A DNA stretch of 64,000 bases. Origin: Candidatus Bathyarchaeota archaeon A05DMB-2 (GTDB lineage: Archaea; Thermoproteota; Bathyarchaeia; Bathyarchaeales; Bathycorpusculaceae). Shown piece after piece: positions 1 through 8,135 of this stretch. Made by a program: the position numbers and the translations under genes. The DNA is taken from assembly GCA_018475625.1 (NCBI GenBank), contig JAAKEZ010000009.1:1-64000 (forward strand), in the 5' to 3' direction. The notes under the pieces are model-generated. The model ran no database searches. It saw only the letters and a program-made list of their open reading frames with translations, and had not been told where the DNA came from. Numbering within the stretch: position 1 is the stretch's first letter; the number at the start of each line of letters is the position of its first letter.

Positions 1-2
1 GC

Positions 3-674
3 TGGAAACTTCACTGCATTAACGCTACTACTGGCAATGGAATATGGAACATAACTTTTGGTTCATCGATGGGTACTCCAGTTTCCATAGCCGACGGCTA
101 CCTTGCAGCTTCCAACACCTATGACGGGTACATGTACGTCTTCGGCAAGGGACCAAGCGCCACCACAGTCACAGCACCCGACACCGGCATACAGTTGGGG
201 CAAAGCATAATGATTAAAGGAACAGTCACTGACCAATCGCCAGCCCAGAAAGGCACTGCGTGCGTTTCTGACGAAAGCATGGCAGCATGGATGGAATACC
301 TGCACATGCAAAAGTCGATGCCAATCAACGTGACAGGTGTGGTGGTAAAGATAGACGTTATTGACGCCAACAACAACTTCAGAAACATCGGCACCGTCAC
401 CACAGATTTAAGTGGCCACTTTGGTCTCGCATGGACTCCAGATATTCCAGGTCAATACACCGTTATCGCTACTTTCGCAGGTTCCAATTCCTATGGCAGC
501 TCGTACTCCATGACCTACTTCAACGTAGACGAGCCTCCTCAACCCACCGCTGCACCCACTCCGACACCTGTGCCGATGTCCGAGATGTACTTCCTGCCCG
601 CAGTGACAGGCATAGTCATCGCATTAGCTGTTGTCGGCGCTTTATTGGTGTTGATGCTCAGAAAAAGACCATAA
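3..674 (+). CDS. C-terminal part of a membrane-anchored PQQ-like beta-propeller surface protein (partial at window start)
   Basis: The reading frame is already open at base 3, so the gene starts upstream of the window. The first residues (WKLHCINATTGNGIWN) match the repeated blade of PQQ-binding-like beta-propellers. A beta-sandwich, Ig-like segment follows, typical of archaeal surface adhesins. Near the C-terminus come a Pro/Thr linker (PTAAPTPTPVP) and a hydrophobic helix of about 23 residues ending in RKRP. This layout predicts an extracellular protein anchored in the membrane by its C-terminus. The substrate is unknown. No neighbouring gene explains its role. Confidence 0.8.
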   Translation, partial: WKLHCINATTGNGIWNITFGSSMGTPVSIADGYLAASNTYDGYMYVFGKGPSATTVTAPDTGIQLGQSIMIKGTVTDQSPAQKGTACVSDESMAAWMEYLHMQKSMPINVTGVVVKIDVIDANNNFRNIGTVTTDLSGHFGLAWTPDIPGQYTVIATFAGSNSYGSSYSMTYFNVDEPPQPTAAPTPTPVPMSEMYFLPAVTGIVIALAVVGALLVLMLRKRP

Positions 675-701
675 AGCCACAATCAAAAACCTCAACATCC
701 C

Positions 702-720
702 CTTTCTTTTTTTCTCTTCT
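702..720 (+). terminator. T-rich tract after the propeller gene
   Basis: A pyrimidine tract dominated by T lies 28 bases after the stop codon. Archaeal RNA polymerase terminates at oligo-T on the non-template strand, so this is a plausible terminator. No hairpin is seen. Confidence 0.35.
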
Positions 721-839
721 CGTCAAAAACTAAAAATCCTAGCAGTCACCCTCAGAAATGTTATCTCTCAAAATTATGCTTACCTGCCGAAACCGCCAGC
801 AAACCTTTTAATCTGATGAAAGTTGTAATCTCGTTGCAG

Positions 840-959
840 GGGCCCGTAGTCTAGTACAACGGGTAAATCCAGTATCACTGGGTTCTTTCCGTGCTGACGG
901 ATTATGACACTGGCCTGCGGAGCCGGAGGTCCTGGGTTCAAATCCCAGCGGGCCCGCCA
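840..959 (+). tRNA. tRNA-Arg (anticodon GCG) with a probable D-loop intron and encoded CCA
   Basis: The acceptor stem is GGGCCCG (840-846) paired with CGGGCCC (949-955), followed by G956 and a genomically encoded CCA. The T arm is CTGGG/CCCAG around TTCAAAT. The anticodon stem CTGGC/GCCGG (910-914, 922-926) encloses the loop CTGCGGA with anticodon GCG (917-919). The D stem is GTC (849-851) with GAC (906-908). The D loop between them is 54 bases, about 38-41 more than normal, which suggests a non-canonical archaeal intron. A direct ACGG repeat (859-862 and 897-900) would allow a 38-base intron. I could not draw a clean bulge-helix-bulge, so splice sites stay open. Confidence 0.85.
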
Positions 960-996
960 ACCAACCGCATTTCACAAACGCCGCAATAAGCAGCAA

Positions 997-1163
997 CCTA
1001 TTTGAAGCCTATTAGTGGTTCGTTGCAGAAACCTATAGAGGGGCTATCACTATTCGCGTTTTCAGACGCCAAAACCATGTTGAAAACAGGAGAAGGAGGT
1101 ACTACCAGCGGAGACGCCAACTTCATACGTGACTCCTTTATACAAGGGGCTATAGAAAAAAAT
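997..1163 (+). repeat. Dispersed repeat family, copy A (full length)
   Basis: Begins CCTATTTGAAGCCTATTAG and contains TTGCAGAAACCTATAGAG followed by GGGCTATC. It ends near AGGGGCTATAG and an A-run. An internal stem is formed by GTTTTCA (1058-1064) and TGAAAAC (1081-1087). It fills most of the gap between the tRNA and the MBL gene and has no convincing coding content. It matches copies at 31734, 35161, 55214 and 57663 in the body, and shares its 3' end with copies at 4471, 44880 and 52222. Confidence 0.8.
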
Positions 1164-1281
1164 CACGCGCCAATCCAGACAGCACAACGAAAAAACGCAA
1201 GATACCGCTCACTGGCAACACCGCCATCGCAACTTCTTTAAAACCAAATAACTATAATACTACCGATTGAGGAGTCAAGTT

Positions 1282-1980
1282 ATGCCCATAGAAAAGACGC
1301 CCGAAAAAAACTCTGTCCTCTTCGTCTGGTTCAACCATTACGCTGGAGTGCTCATAAAAACCCCTTCAAAAACCCTTATCATAGACCCAGTGGACGTAAA
1401 AGCACGCAGTTTCCCGAACGCAAACGCTATATTGGTAACTCATGAACACTACGATCACCTAGACCAGCGTTTAATTCTGGAAATTCAGAAAGCCACAGAC
1501 TGCACCATCATAGCTGACCCAGCATCCGCAAAACGCCTGCAACACGCTATTCCCGCAGGAAAACTGCAGCAAATCCGTCCAGGAGAAGAAACCAAAATAG
1601 GCAAAGTCTCAGTCAAAGCCGAAGGATGCAACCACCCAGCCGAAACTCCAGTGACTTACATAATAACCAGCGAAGACGGAGTAAAAATCTACCACACCGC
1701 CGACAGCCTGCCCTTCCCCGAACTCGCCAAGATAGGTGAAAGAGAAAAATTCGATGTTGCATTCTGCACAGTCGGCATAGCTCCAGGAGCATCACCCCAA
1801 ACAGGCTTCGAAATAGCACGCCTCACCAAACCGCAGGTCGCCGTTCCATACCACACCAACTCACCCGATTACCAGAACAGATTCGCCGAACTCATCAAAA
1901 AAGAGCTGCCGAGAACCACTTGTCTAATTCCCGAGCAAAACAAAATCTACCAAGTCCAAAAAAGAAGTGACCCACATTGA
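1282..1980 (+). CDS. MBL-fold metal-dependent hydrolase (UlaG/UPF0173-like)
   Basis: The zinc-binding signature THEHYDHLD near residue 54 fits the HxHxDH motif of the metallo-beta-lactamase fold. Downstream His and Asp residues (EGCNHPAE, YHTADS, PYHTN) fit the remaining ligands. At about 230 residues it has the size of the compact UPF0173/UlaG-like group, whose members hydrolyse phosphodiesters or lactones; the substrate here is unknown. The ATG at 1282 is preferred over an upstream TTG at 1267 because GAGGAG (1269-1274) is well placed ahead of it. It overlaps pyrE by four bases, so the two are probably co-transcribed. Confidence 0.8.
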   Translation: MPIEKTPEKNSVLFVWFNHYAGVLIKTPSKTLIIDPVDVKARSFPNANAILVTHEHYDHLDQRLILEIQKATDCTIIADPASAKRLQHAIPAGKLQQIRPGEETKIGKVSVKAEGCNHPAETPVTYIITSEDGVKIYHTADSLPFPELAKIGEREKFDVAFCTVGIAPGASPQTGFEIARLTKPQVAVPYHTNSPDYQNRFAELIKKELPRTTCLIPEQNKIYQVQKRSDPH

Positions 1981-2624
1981 CAGCAAACGAAACAAAAAAA
2001 ATTGAGATGGCTAAAATCCTCCACAAAGTAGGTGCCTTAAAATTCGGAGTCTTCAAACTCGCAAGCGGAAAAGTCACCCCATACTATATAGACCTCAGAT
2101 TAGTACCCAGTTTTCCAGACGCCTTCAGACAAATCTGCGACTTCTACGCCGAACAAATAACCACCCAAATCGGACTCAAAAACTTCAACCGCGTCGCAGG
2201 CATACCACTCGCAGGAATCCCCTTCGCCAGCCAAATCGCCTACAACCTCAAGAAACCCTTCCTCTACGTCCGCAAAGGCGCCAGACTCCACGGAAGAGAA
2301 AGACGCGTCGAAGGAATCCTAATCTCGGGAGACCGTGTGCTGCTCATCGATGACCTAGTCACCACAGGCTTAACCCTGAAGAAAGCCGCAGAAGCCGTTA
2401 AAGCTGAAGGTGGCGTGGTAACCGAAGCCGTGGCGTTATTGGACAGGGAAGAAGGCGGAAAAGAAAACCTCCTAAAAAGCGGAATAGAACTTCATGAGCT
2501 GCTCAAGATAAGCGAGGTGGCGAACACACTTTTTGAAATTGGCGCCATAGACGAGGAAAACTTGAAAACAATCCTGAAACAGGTCAAAAAAACAGCAAAG
2601 GGCTACTTAGTCGTAGAAGATTAG
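1977..2624 (+). CDS. pyrE: Orotate phosphoribosyltransferase
   Basis: Transfers a ribose-phosphate from PRPP to orotate, giving OMP in pyrimidine synthesis. The PRPP-binding signature VLLIDDLVTTGLT is present near residue 122, and the N-terminal FKLASGKVTPYYIDLR matches the PyrE substrate loop. The 215-residue length is normal. The TTG start overlaps the TGA of the MBL gene. The 3' end runs 18 bases into the convergent tbp gene. No other pyrimidine gene is next to it. Confidence 0.92.
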   Translation: MTANETKKIEMAKILHKVGALKFGVFKLASGKVTPYYIDLRLVPSFPDAFRQICDFYAEQITTQIGLKNFNRVAGIPLAGIPFASQIAYNLKKPFLYVRKGARLHGRERRVEGILISGDRVLLIDDLVTTGLTLKKAAEAVKAEGGVVTEAVALLDREEGGKENLLKSGIELHELLKISEVANTLFEIGAIDEENLKTILKQVKKTAKGYLVVED

Positions 2625-3167
2625 GCTTTTCTCCTCCAATAACCCATGCAGCTTCTCAACCGCGTCATAAACATCCTGCTCCTTCTTGGCTCCAGTGCAA
2701 ACCAGCTTTCCGCTTGCAAACAGCAGAATCACCACTTTCGGCTCATCCATCCTGTAAATCAAGCCTGGGAACTGTTCAGGCTCATACATCGTCCTTCCAA
2801 GCGTGTAAGCCGCCTTTTCTAGGTCAATCATTCCGCCCAGCGACGCTGAAGCCACTATGTTCTGTATTTTTAACTCTGGTTTGCTGATGATTATGATTCC
2901 GCCCTTCTTTAGTTCCTTGATGACTTTCATGACGGCTCTGCGTGATTCCTTCTCGGACTTTGCGCCTGTGCACACCATTTTGCCAGAGTTAAAAATCAAT
3001 GTTGCCGTTTTAGGTCGTTTCAGCCTGAACACAAGTCCCGGAAACTGTTCTGGACGATATTCCACGCCTGGATATCCTTTCACCACAGCGTTCAAGTCAA
3101 CTTTCTGGTTTAGCGTTGCGGAAGCGACTACGTTCTCGATGTTTATTACGGCTTTAACTTTTGGCAT
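2607..3167 (-). CDS. tbp: TATA-box binding protein (TBP)
   Basis: General transcription initiation factor that binds and bends the archaeal TATA box. Two imperfect direct repeats are visible, each with IENVVASATL/IQNIVASASL, PEQFPGL and SGKxVCTGAK; this is the TBP saddle. The 186-residue length is standard, with no acidic tail. AAGGA lies just ahead of the ATG. A TATA-like element and a 14-bp palindrome sit upstream (3180-3224). Its end overlaps the convergent pyrE gene. Confidence 0.97.
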   Translation of the reverse strand: MPKVKAVINIENVVASATLNQKVDLNAVVKGYPGVEYRPEQFPGLVFRLKRPKTATLIFNSGKMVCTGAKSEKESRRAVMKVIKELKKGGIIIISKPELKIQNIVASASLGGMIDLEKAAYTLGRTMYEPEQFPGLIYRMDEPKVVILLFASGKLVCTGAKKEQDVYDAVEKLHGLLEEKSLIFYD

Positions 3168-3179
3168 GAATTTTCCTTC

Positions 3180-3224
3180 TTAACCGCGGTTAAATACTTC
3201 TATAAAAGGGGTTTTATTTATAAA
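3180..3224 (-). promoter_or_regulatory. tbp promoter with TATA box and perfect palindrome
   Basis: Read on the minus strand, TTTATAAA (3217-3224) is a good TATA box. Transcription should start about 25 bases downstream, near 3195. The perfect 14-bp palindrome TTAACCGCGGTTAA (3180-3193) lies at or just after that point, where a bound repressor would block initiation. The regulator is unknown. Confidence 0.55.
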
Positions 3225-3229
3225 TACAC

Positions 3230-3922
3230 CTATGTTTGTTGCCGTGTTTGGCTCTGCTGCTCTGAAGATTTCTTCCCTTTCAGCAGCGGAACGATAAACT
3301 CAACGAAGACTAGAAGTATTATAAGCGCTATCGCTATGGGCAAGCCCAGCGAGTTGCGCATGAAAAGAACAACTTGCCCCAGCCAAGGAATTCGCATGAC
3401 TACTTTGCCCACAACCTGGTCTTGGGAAACTCTTCCCCATGGATCGTACTCGGATGGTTGGATGGGGTTTGGCCATTTGTCGACTGGATTTCCGTCGCCT
3501 TTTGTGTAGAAGTATATTGTTCCGTTGACGACTTCTTCTGCGGCTATCCTGTGAACGATGAGTTCATCGGGGTTTCCGGGTCTGTGGAAGACGATTATGT
3601 CGCTGTTCGGGTAGTTAGCGTTGAGGTCTGCGGGATTTACCCCTTGAACGACGATTAAATCTCCGACGTGTAAGGTTCGCGTGAATGGGTGAGTCCAACC
3701 GTCGCATGCTCCATCGTATGGGATGCACATGCTGCCTGTTACGACTGCAAGCGCTGGGTACGGTGTGTTGAGGACCAGTTGTGAGCCGTACCAGAATCCG
3801 AAGACCATTAGAACAATCAAACCGATGACAACGGAGGTTTGGAAGTACTCGTTTTTCCAGAGCGTTTTGAGGGTTGAAGTCAAAGTGGCGCCTTCTGTGA
3901 ACAGGGAAGTGTTGTTGTTCAT
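3230..3922 (-). CDS. Type I signal peptidase, archaeal/ER (Sec11-like) type
   Basis: Membrane protease that removes signal peptides from exported proteins. One membrane helix (about residues 30-47) precedes the catalytic serine in VTGSM (Ser64). A histidine in LIVHRIA (His124) and an aspartate in KGDGNP (Asp143) complete the Ser-His-Asp set of archaeal and eukaryotic enzymes, in place of the bacterial Ser-Lys pair. A second helix lies near residues 193-213, followed by a basic/Gln-rich tail. The 230-residue length suits the family. It would process the secreted proteins encoded in this window. Confidence 0.9.
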   Translation of the reverse strand: MNNNTSLFTEGATLTSTLKTLWKNEYFQTSVVIGLIVLMVFGFWYGSQLVLNTPYPALAVVTGSMCIPYDGACDGWTHPFTRTLHVGDLIVVQGVNPADLNANYPNSDIIVFHRPGNPDELIVHRIAAEEVVNGTIYFYTKGDGNPVDKWPNPIQPSEYDPWGRVSQDQVVGKVVMRIPWLGQVVLFMRNSLGLPIAIALIILLVFVEFIVPLLKGKKSSEQQSQTRQQT

Positions 3923-4009
3923 AAAGCATTTGACGTTATAAAGCTTAACGCTTTAAAAAAGGAAAAATTGGAGGTTAAAGTGTAATCGTGATGCGTGTGG
4001 TGATGATGT

Positions 4010-4180
4010 TTAGATTTTCTTTTTGCTAAGGACTTCGCGGAAGGTGGCGTGGCATTTGGGACATTCGTAAAGCCCGATTTCCAGTTGCATTCGTTTTCCT
4101 TGTTTGTCTGGGCGTCCAGCCATTTTCCATGTCTTCTTCGGCTTTGAAACTTCAGCTCCACATTTTGGACATTTAACCAT
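4010..4180 (-). CDS. Small zinc-ribbon protein with Cren7-like spacing
   Basis: A 56-residue protein: a CPKC pair near the N-terminus, a basic KKTWKMAGRPDKQGKR segment, then IGLYECPKCHATFREVL. GGAGG at 4190-4194 supports the ATG at 4180. Two CxxC pairs predict one zinc site. The order K-x-W-x-x-A, Gly/Lys-rich turn, IGL-aromatic, then F-R-x-x-L resembles the crenarchaeal chromatin protein Cren7, which has no Cys pairs. The family relation is my reading. A role in binding nucleic acid is inference. Confidence 0.75.
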   Translation of the reverse strand: MVKCPKCGAEVSKPKKTWKMAGRPDKQGKRMQLEIGLYECPKCHATFREVLSKKKI

Positions 4181-4212
4181 AATTTTTTTCCTCCGTTATG
4201 TTTCGGGTTCAT

Positions 4213-4659
4213 GGTTTCTTATGATGGTGGATAAATAACTTTCCATAGCGTTCGAATAGAAAATCCATGTTTAGACATCAAGATTAGACATGTTCATGTT
4301 AAAGACTGTTGAAGAATGCTTGAACTCTGCACCAACAGTGTAAACACAATACACGCAAAAAGCTCAACAATGTTCTCATGAACATTATCTTTTTTAACCA
4401 AGCAGCAGCGAATCCTAAGAAAACAAGTTTTCGCCATAATACCGTTAAGAGTTTGCGCCACTTAGAGCTATTTTTTGTCTACAGCCCCTTATATAAGCAA
4501 CTTTAAATAGTCTAGAGAGAAGCGTCGCACAGAGCTATCTACTCTGAGGTGACCCATCCCTTATATAAAGAGCTGAAAAATGTTCTGATTTTTCGTGCAT
4601 GATGGAGTTGGACGTTTTCGAGAGTGTAACATTTCTTCATCCATCAAAGTGCTCATGGC
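4213..4659. other. Intergenic region with an inverted repeat and repeat-family copy B
   Basis: No gene is seen. An inverted repeat AATGTTC/GAACATT (4369-4375 and 4380-4386) could be an operator or a short hairpin. Bases 4471-4570 hold a partial copy of the dispersed repeat. A 27-codon reading frame at 4599-4682 follows a TATA-like TTATATAAAG (4561-4570), but its peptide looks like nothing known and I do not call it a gene. Confidence 0.5.
4471..4570 (-). repeat. Dispersed repeat family, copy B (3' part)
   Basis: On the minus strand it ends CTTATATAAGGGGCTGTAGA followed by an A-run, which matches the 3' end of the family (GGGGCTATAGACAAAAA). The 5' part seen in copy A is not recognisable here. 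Confidence 0.6.
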
Positions 4660-7614
4660 TTGGAACCAGTCGAATTAGGTAAAGCGTGCCAAAACGTTTT
4701 TACAGCGGATTCTCCGCTAATGTTCTCGGCGCCGAGATTGCAGGAATCTTCTGAAAGTGCTTTTGATATGCTTGTGAAGCCGGTTCGAAGGCTCGTGGAA
4801 CAGAAAGGGTTCCCAAGGGCAACTGAACCTCAAGAGAAGACTATTCCGAAGGTGCTCGAAGGCAAAAACGTATTGCTCATCTCGCCCACGGCAACTGGTA
4901 AGACTGAAGCCGCTTTCCTTCCAGTGCTGAGCATGCTGCTGCAGGAACAACATCTACCGGGAATTAAAGTGCTTTACATCACGCCGCTTCGGGCTTTAAA
5001 CCGTGACCTGCTCGAACGACTTGAGTGGTGGTGCAACAACTTGGACATTAAACTGGCGGTCAGGCACGGCGACACCGATATAAGAGAGAGAACGCGGCAG
5101 TCGCGAAGCCCGCCTGACATTCTAATAACTACTCCCGAGACGTTACAAGCCATACTGTCCGGTTGGATGCTGCGCCAGCACCTGCAAAGCCTGCGCTGGG
5201 TCATAATCGATGAGGTGCATGAATTGGCGGACAGCAAACGCGGCAGTCAGCTGTCTCTGGCTCTGGAACGTATCAGAAAACTCATCGGCAAAGATTTTCA
5301 GGTAATCGGCTTATCCGCCACCATCGGCACGCCGGACAAAGTGGCACAGTTTCTCGTGGGTGACAAGCGAAACGTCGAAATCATCCCTGTGCCAGTCACC
5401 AAGCTGATGCGGTTGCAGGTAATTTTCCCCACACCAACCGACGAAGACGCGCGACTCTCAGGGCGACTTTACACGCACCCGGAAGTGGCGGCTCGGCTTA
5501 GGATAATACGCGAATACATGGATAAGTATAAGTCCGTGCTTCTGTTCACCAACACTCGCTCCGTCTCAGAAGTGCTGGCAAGCAGGTTCAAAGTCTGGGA
5601 CATGGACTTCCCGGTCTCAATCCATCACGGTTCACTTGCTAAGCCGTCGCGGATAGCCGCGGAGACAGGGCTGAAAAGCGGCGAACTCAAGGGCTTAATC
5701 GCCACCAGCAGCCTGGAATTAGGCATCGACGTGGGTCGCATCGACCTCGTCATCCAGTACATGAGTCCCAGACAAGTTACCCGACTCATCCAGCGTGTGG
5801 GCAGAGCTGGACACAGCGTTGGCAGAGTCGCGCAAGGCGTGATTATCGGCATGGACTCAGACGATACATTAGAGGCATTGGTCATTGCAAGACGAGCCGC
5901 AAAAGAAGAACTGGAACCCGTCGCGGTTCCACCTAAGCCTTACGACGTGCTGACCCATCAGATAGCCGGTTTGCTTCTGAAGAACAGGCGACTGGAATTC
6001 AACGACATACTCAATATGGCGCGAAACGCTTACCCATACGAAGATTTAACGATGGAAGACATCGAAAAAGTGCTTAAGTATATGCACGGACGCTTTCCAC
6101 GCTTGGCTTGGGTCTCGTTCGAAGACCAAGTCATCTTGAAGCCTCAGCGGTCAAAGTCGCTTTTCGAGTACTACTTCGACAATCTGTCCATGATTCCAGT
6201 AGAGAAACAGTTCCTCGTGATTGACGAATCCAGAGACCAATCAATAGGCGTCTTGGACGAAGCGTTCATGGCTGAGTACGGCAAGGCAGGTACCAAATTC
6301 ATCATCCGTGGCAGTCCGTGGCAGATAATCCACACCACCGAAGACAAAGTCTACGTGAGACCAGTGGACGACCCAACAGGCTCGATTCCAAGCTGGATAG
6401 GCGAGGAAATTCCGGTGCCGTTCGAAATCGCGCAGGAACTAGCCTCGATAAGAGGGTTCGTTGAAGAGAAGATACACGAAGGATTCTCACCCGACGAAGT
6501 CGCCACTTTGCTCAGCAAACAGTATCCTGCTGATAAGGACACTATAATGCGTGCGTTGGCTGAGACGATTGAGCAGGTGAACGCGGGTCTCGCGGTGCCT
6601 ACACCAAATCGAATAGTTTTCGAAGACTGGGAAGACTTCGTCATACTCCACACCAACTTCGGCTCCCTTACGAACCGCGCCTTAGCCCAACTATTGGGGC
6701 AGATTCTCTCCGACAAGCTTGGACGCGGCATCGTGGTGCAGCATGACCCTTATCGCATCTTCGTGCAGACCATGGGTGCCTCCACCGCCTCACGCGTGCT
6801 CGAAGTGTTCGACGAACTCCGCGGCATGCCAGACCAAACCATAAGAGACACACTCACCAAATCAACCGTGAAAACGGGACTCTTCAAACGCAGAGTGATT
6901 CACGTGGCTCGCCGCTTCGGTGCATTGAAAAAATGGGCAGACTTCAGCAACGTCAGCCTCCAGAAATTGATAGCGAGTTTTGAGGGCACGCCAGTCTACG
7001 AGGAAGGCTTGAAAGAGGTTTTCACCAAGGACCTTGACGCTGAAACCCTCGTGCATGTCCTCGGCAAGATACGAGACGGCGAAATCAAGCTGCAACTGCT
7101 GGAGACAGACGGCAACGCAACCCCAGTTGCGCGAGTAGGCATCGAACGGGTCAGCATGAAAACCGACCTGATTCCGCCTGAACGAATGCGCGCCGTACTC
7201 GTGGAATCCGCCAAAGCGAGACTGCTGAACGAGACGGGCAACTTCATATGCACGACCTGCTGGAACTACAACGAGATGATACGCATCAAAGACCTGCCTG
7301 ACCAACCCAAGTGTCCCCGTTGCGGTTCTCAAGCTCTTGGATTGTTGAAGGTGGAAGAAGAACAGACATTTACCCTTATAGATAAGAAGGGCGAGAAGTT
7401 GACTAAAGCCGAAGAAAAACTCCAGACGCAAGCATTGCAGACCGCGGAGCTTATGGCGAGGTATGGAAAGGCTGCGGCGGTGGCTTTGAGCGCACGAAGA
7501 GTCCGCCCATCAGACATCGAAGAGGTTCTGGAAAAGGAGCCAAAACTCACTGACAAGTTTTACGAGTTGATTCTTGAAGCAGAGCGCAAAGCGTTGAGCA
7601 AACGCTTTGGGTAG
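4660..7614 (+). CDS. Lhr-type superfamily 2 DNA helicase
   Basis: ATP-dependent 3'-5' helicase of the archaeal Lhr group, linked to DNA repair. Motifs in order: PTATGKTEAAF (Walker A, near residue 77), IIDEVHEL (DEVH box), LSATIG (motif III), TSSLELGIDVG and IQRVGRAGH (motif VI). The C-terminal half has the Lhr winged-helix and extension region and a zinc-binding pair, CTTC and CPRC. At about 984 residues it has usual Lhr length. The reading frame opens at a TTG at 4660. The ATG at 4720 is an equally good start, because the conserved part begins near residue 35. No clear ribosome-binding site decides between them. Confidence 0.92.
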   Translation: MEPVELGKACQNVFTADSPLMFSAPRLQESSESAFDMLVKPVRRLVEQKGFPRATEPQEKTIPKVLEGKNVLLISPTATGKTEAAFLPVLSMLLQEQHLPGIKVLYITPLRALNRDLLERLEWWCNNLDIKLAVRHGDTDIRERTRQSRSPPDILITTPETLQAILSGWMLRQHLQSLRWVIIDEVHELADSKRGSQLSLALERIRKLIGKDFQVIGLSATIGTPDKVAQFLVGDKRNVEIIPVPVTKLMRLQVIFPTPTDEDARLSGRLYTHPEVAARLRIIREYMDKYKSVLLFTNTRSVSEVLASRFKVWDMDFPVSIHHGSLAKPSRIAAETGLKSGELKGLIATSSLELGIDVGRIDLVIQYMSPRQVTRLIQRVGRAGHSVGRVAQGVIIGMDSDDTLEALVIARRAAKEELEPVAVPPKPYDVLTHQIAGLLLKNRRLEFNDILNMARNAYPYEDLTMEDIEKVLKYMHGRFPRLAWVSFEDQVILKPQRSKSLFEYYFDNLSMIPVEKQFLVIDESRDQSIGVLDEAFMAEYGKAGTKFIIRGSPWQIIHTTEDKVYVRPVDDPTGSIPSWIGEEIPVPFEIAQELASIRGFVEEKIHEGFSPDEVATLLSKQYPADKDTIMRALAETIEQVNAGLAVPTPNRIVFEDWEDFVILHTNFGSLTNRALAQLLGQILSDKLGRGIVVQHDPYRIFVQTMGASTASRVLEVFDELRGMPDQTIRDTLTKSTVKTGLFKRRVIHVARRFGALKKWADFSNVSLQKLIASFEGTPVYEEGLKEVFTKDLDAETLVHVLGKIRDGEIKLQLLETDGNATPVARVGIERVSMKTDLIPPERMRAVLVESAKARLLNETGNFICTTCWNYNEMIRIKDLPDQPKCPRCGSQALGLLKVEEEQTFTLIDKKGEKLTKAEEKLQTQALQTAELMARYGKAAAVALSARRVRPSDIEEVLEKEPKLTDKFYELILEAERKALSKRFG

Positions 7615-7707
7615 AAAGCCCCGCTCTTCTTTTCATTTCTGCTCTCTGCAAATGTCGCTTAGATTTGCGGCATTTAACAACACCTTTTTAAGCGATAAAC
7701 TGCCTAT

Positions 7708-8076
7708 TTGTGCCTAAGAGTGCCCTCAACACCTGCAGGAGACTTAAAGGTGGAAATAAGCCGAAAAAAGTTGCGCACAGAGGTTCTGGAACGCATAAAA
7801 TACGTTAAAACATGTGTCATGGCACGTGAACTATGCCTTCTTGTTCGCACCAACCGCGCCGTGTTAGAACCGAAAGACGTGAAGGACATATGCACGTATA
7901 TTTCAAACCTCTGCAGCGAAGAAGGCTGCTTAGAACCCAGCCAACTCTGCCAGAAAGCAGCCGAAGCCATTGGCTCTAAAAATGAAGAGAAGTACTTAGA
8001 GCTGTGCGCTCAAAGCTGCGTGAAATGCGGGGAAGCCAAGAGACCCACACCAAGACGAGAGCAGTATGTGGCGTAG
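7708..8076 (+). CDS. Small cysteine-rich protein of unknown function
   Basis: Up to 122 residues with about ten cysteines, including CLLVR, ICTYISNLCSEEGC and CAQSCVKCGEAK. The spacing suggests metal binding or disulfides, but no named family is recognised. The TTG at 7708 gives the longest form; GTG codons at 7720 and 7750 are alternatives. A T-rich TATA-like stretch just upstream would suit a leaderless transcript. It lies between the Lhr helicase and the aKMT-like gene on the same strand. Confidence 0.65.
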   Translation: MCLRVPSTPAGDLKVEISRKKLRTEVLERIKYVKTCVMARELCLLVRTNRAVLEPKDVKDICTYISNLCSEEGCLEPSQLCQKAAEAIGSKNEEKYLELCAQSCVKCGEAKRPTPRREQYVA

Positions 8077-8135
8077 TGCATGAGTAAACTCTTTAAGGAG
8101 ATAACAGCCTCTAAATCTGATAGGAGAAAACGCTA

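Noticed and set aside
808-996. 62-codon minus-strand frame containing GPLGFEPRTSG
   Set aside because: It is the antisense of the tRNA gene; this peptide is a well-known false ORF created by tRNA sequences.
1002-1241. 79-codon plus-strand frame
   Set aside because: It lies inside dispersed repeat copy A and is not kept open in other copies.
3919-4212. 97-codon minus-strand frame overlapping the small zinc-ribbon gene
   Set aside because: The shorter frame 4010-4180 has the ribosome-binding site and the conserved Cys motifs; the longer one is its shadow.
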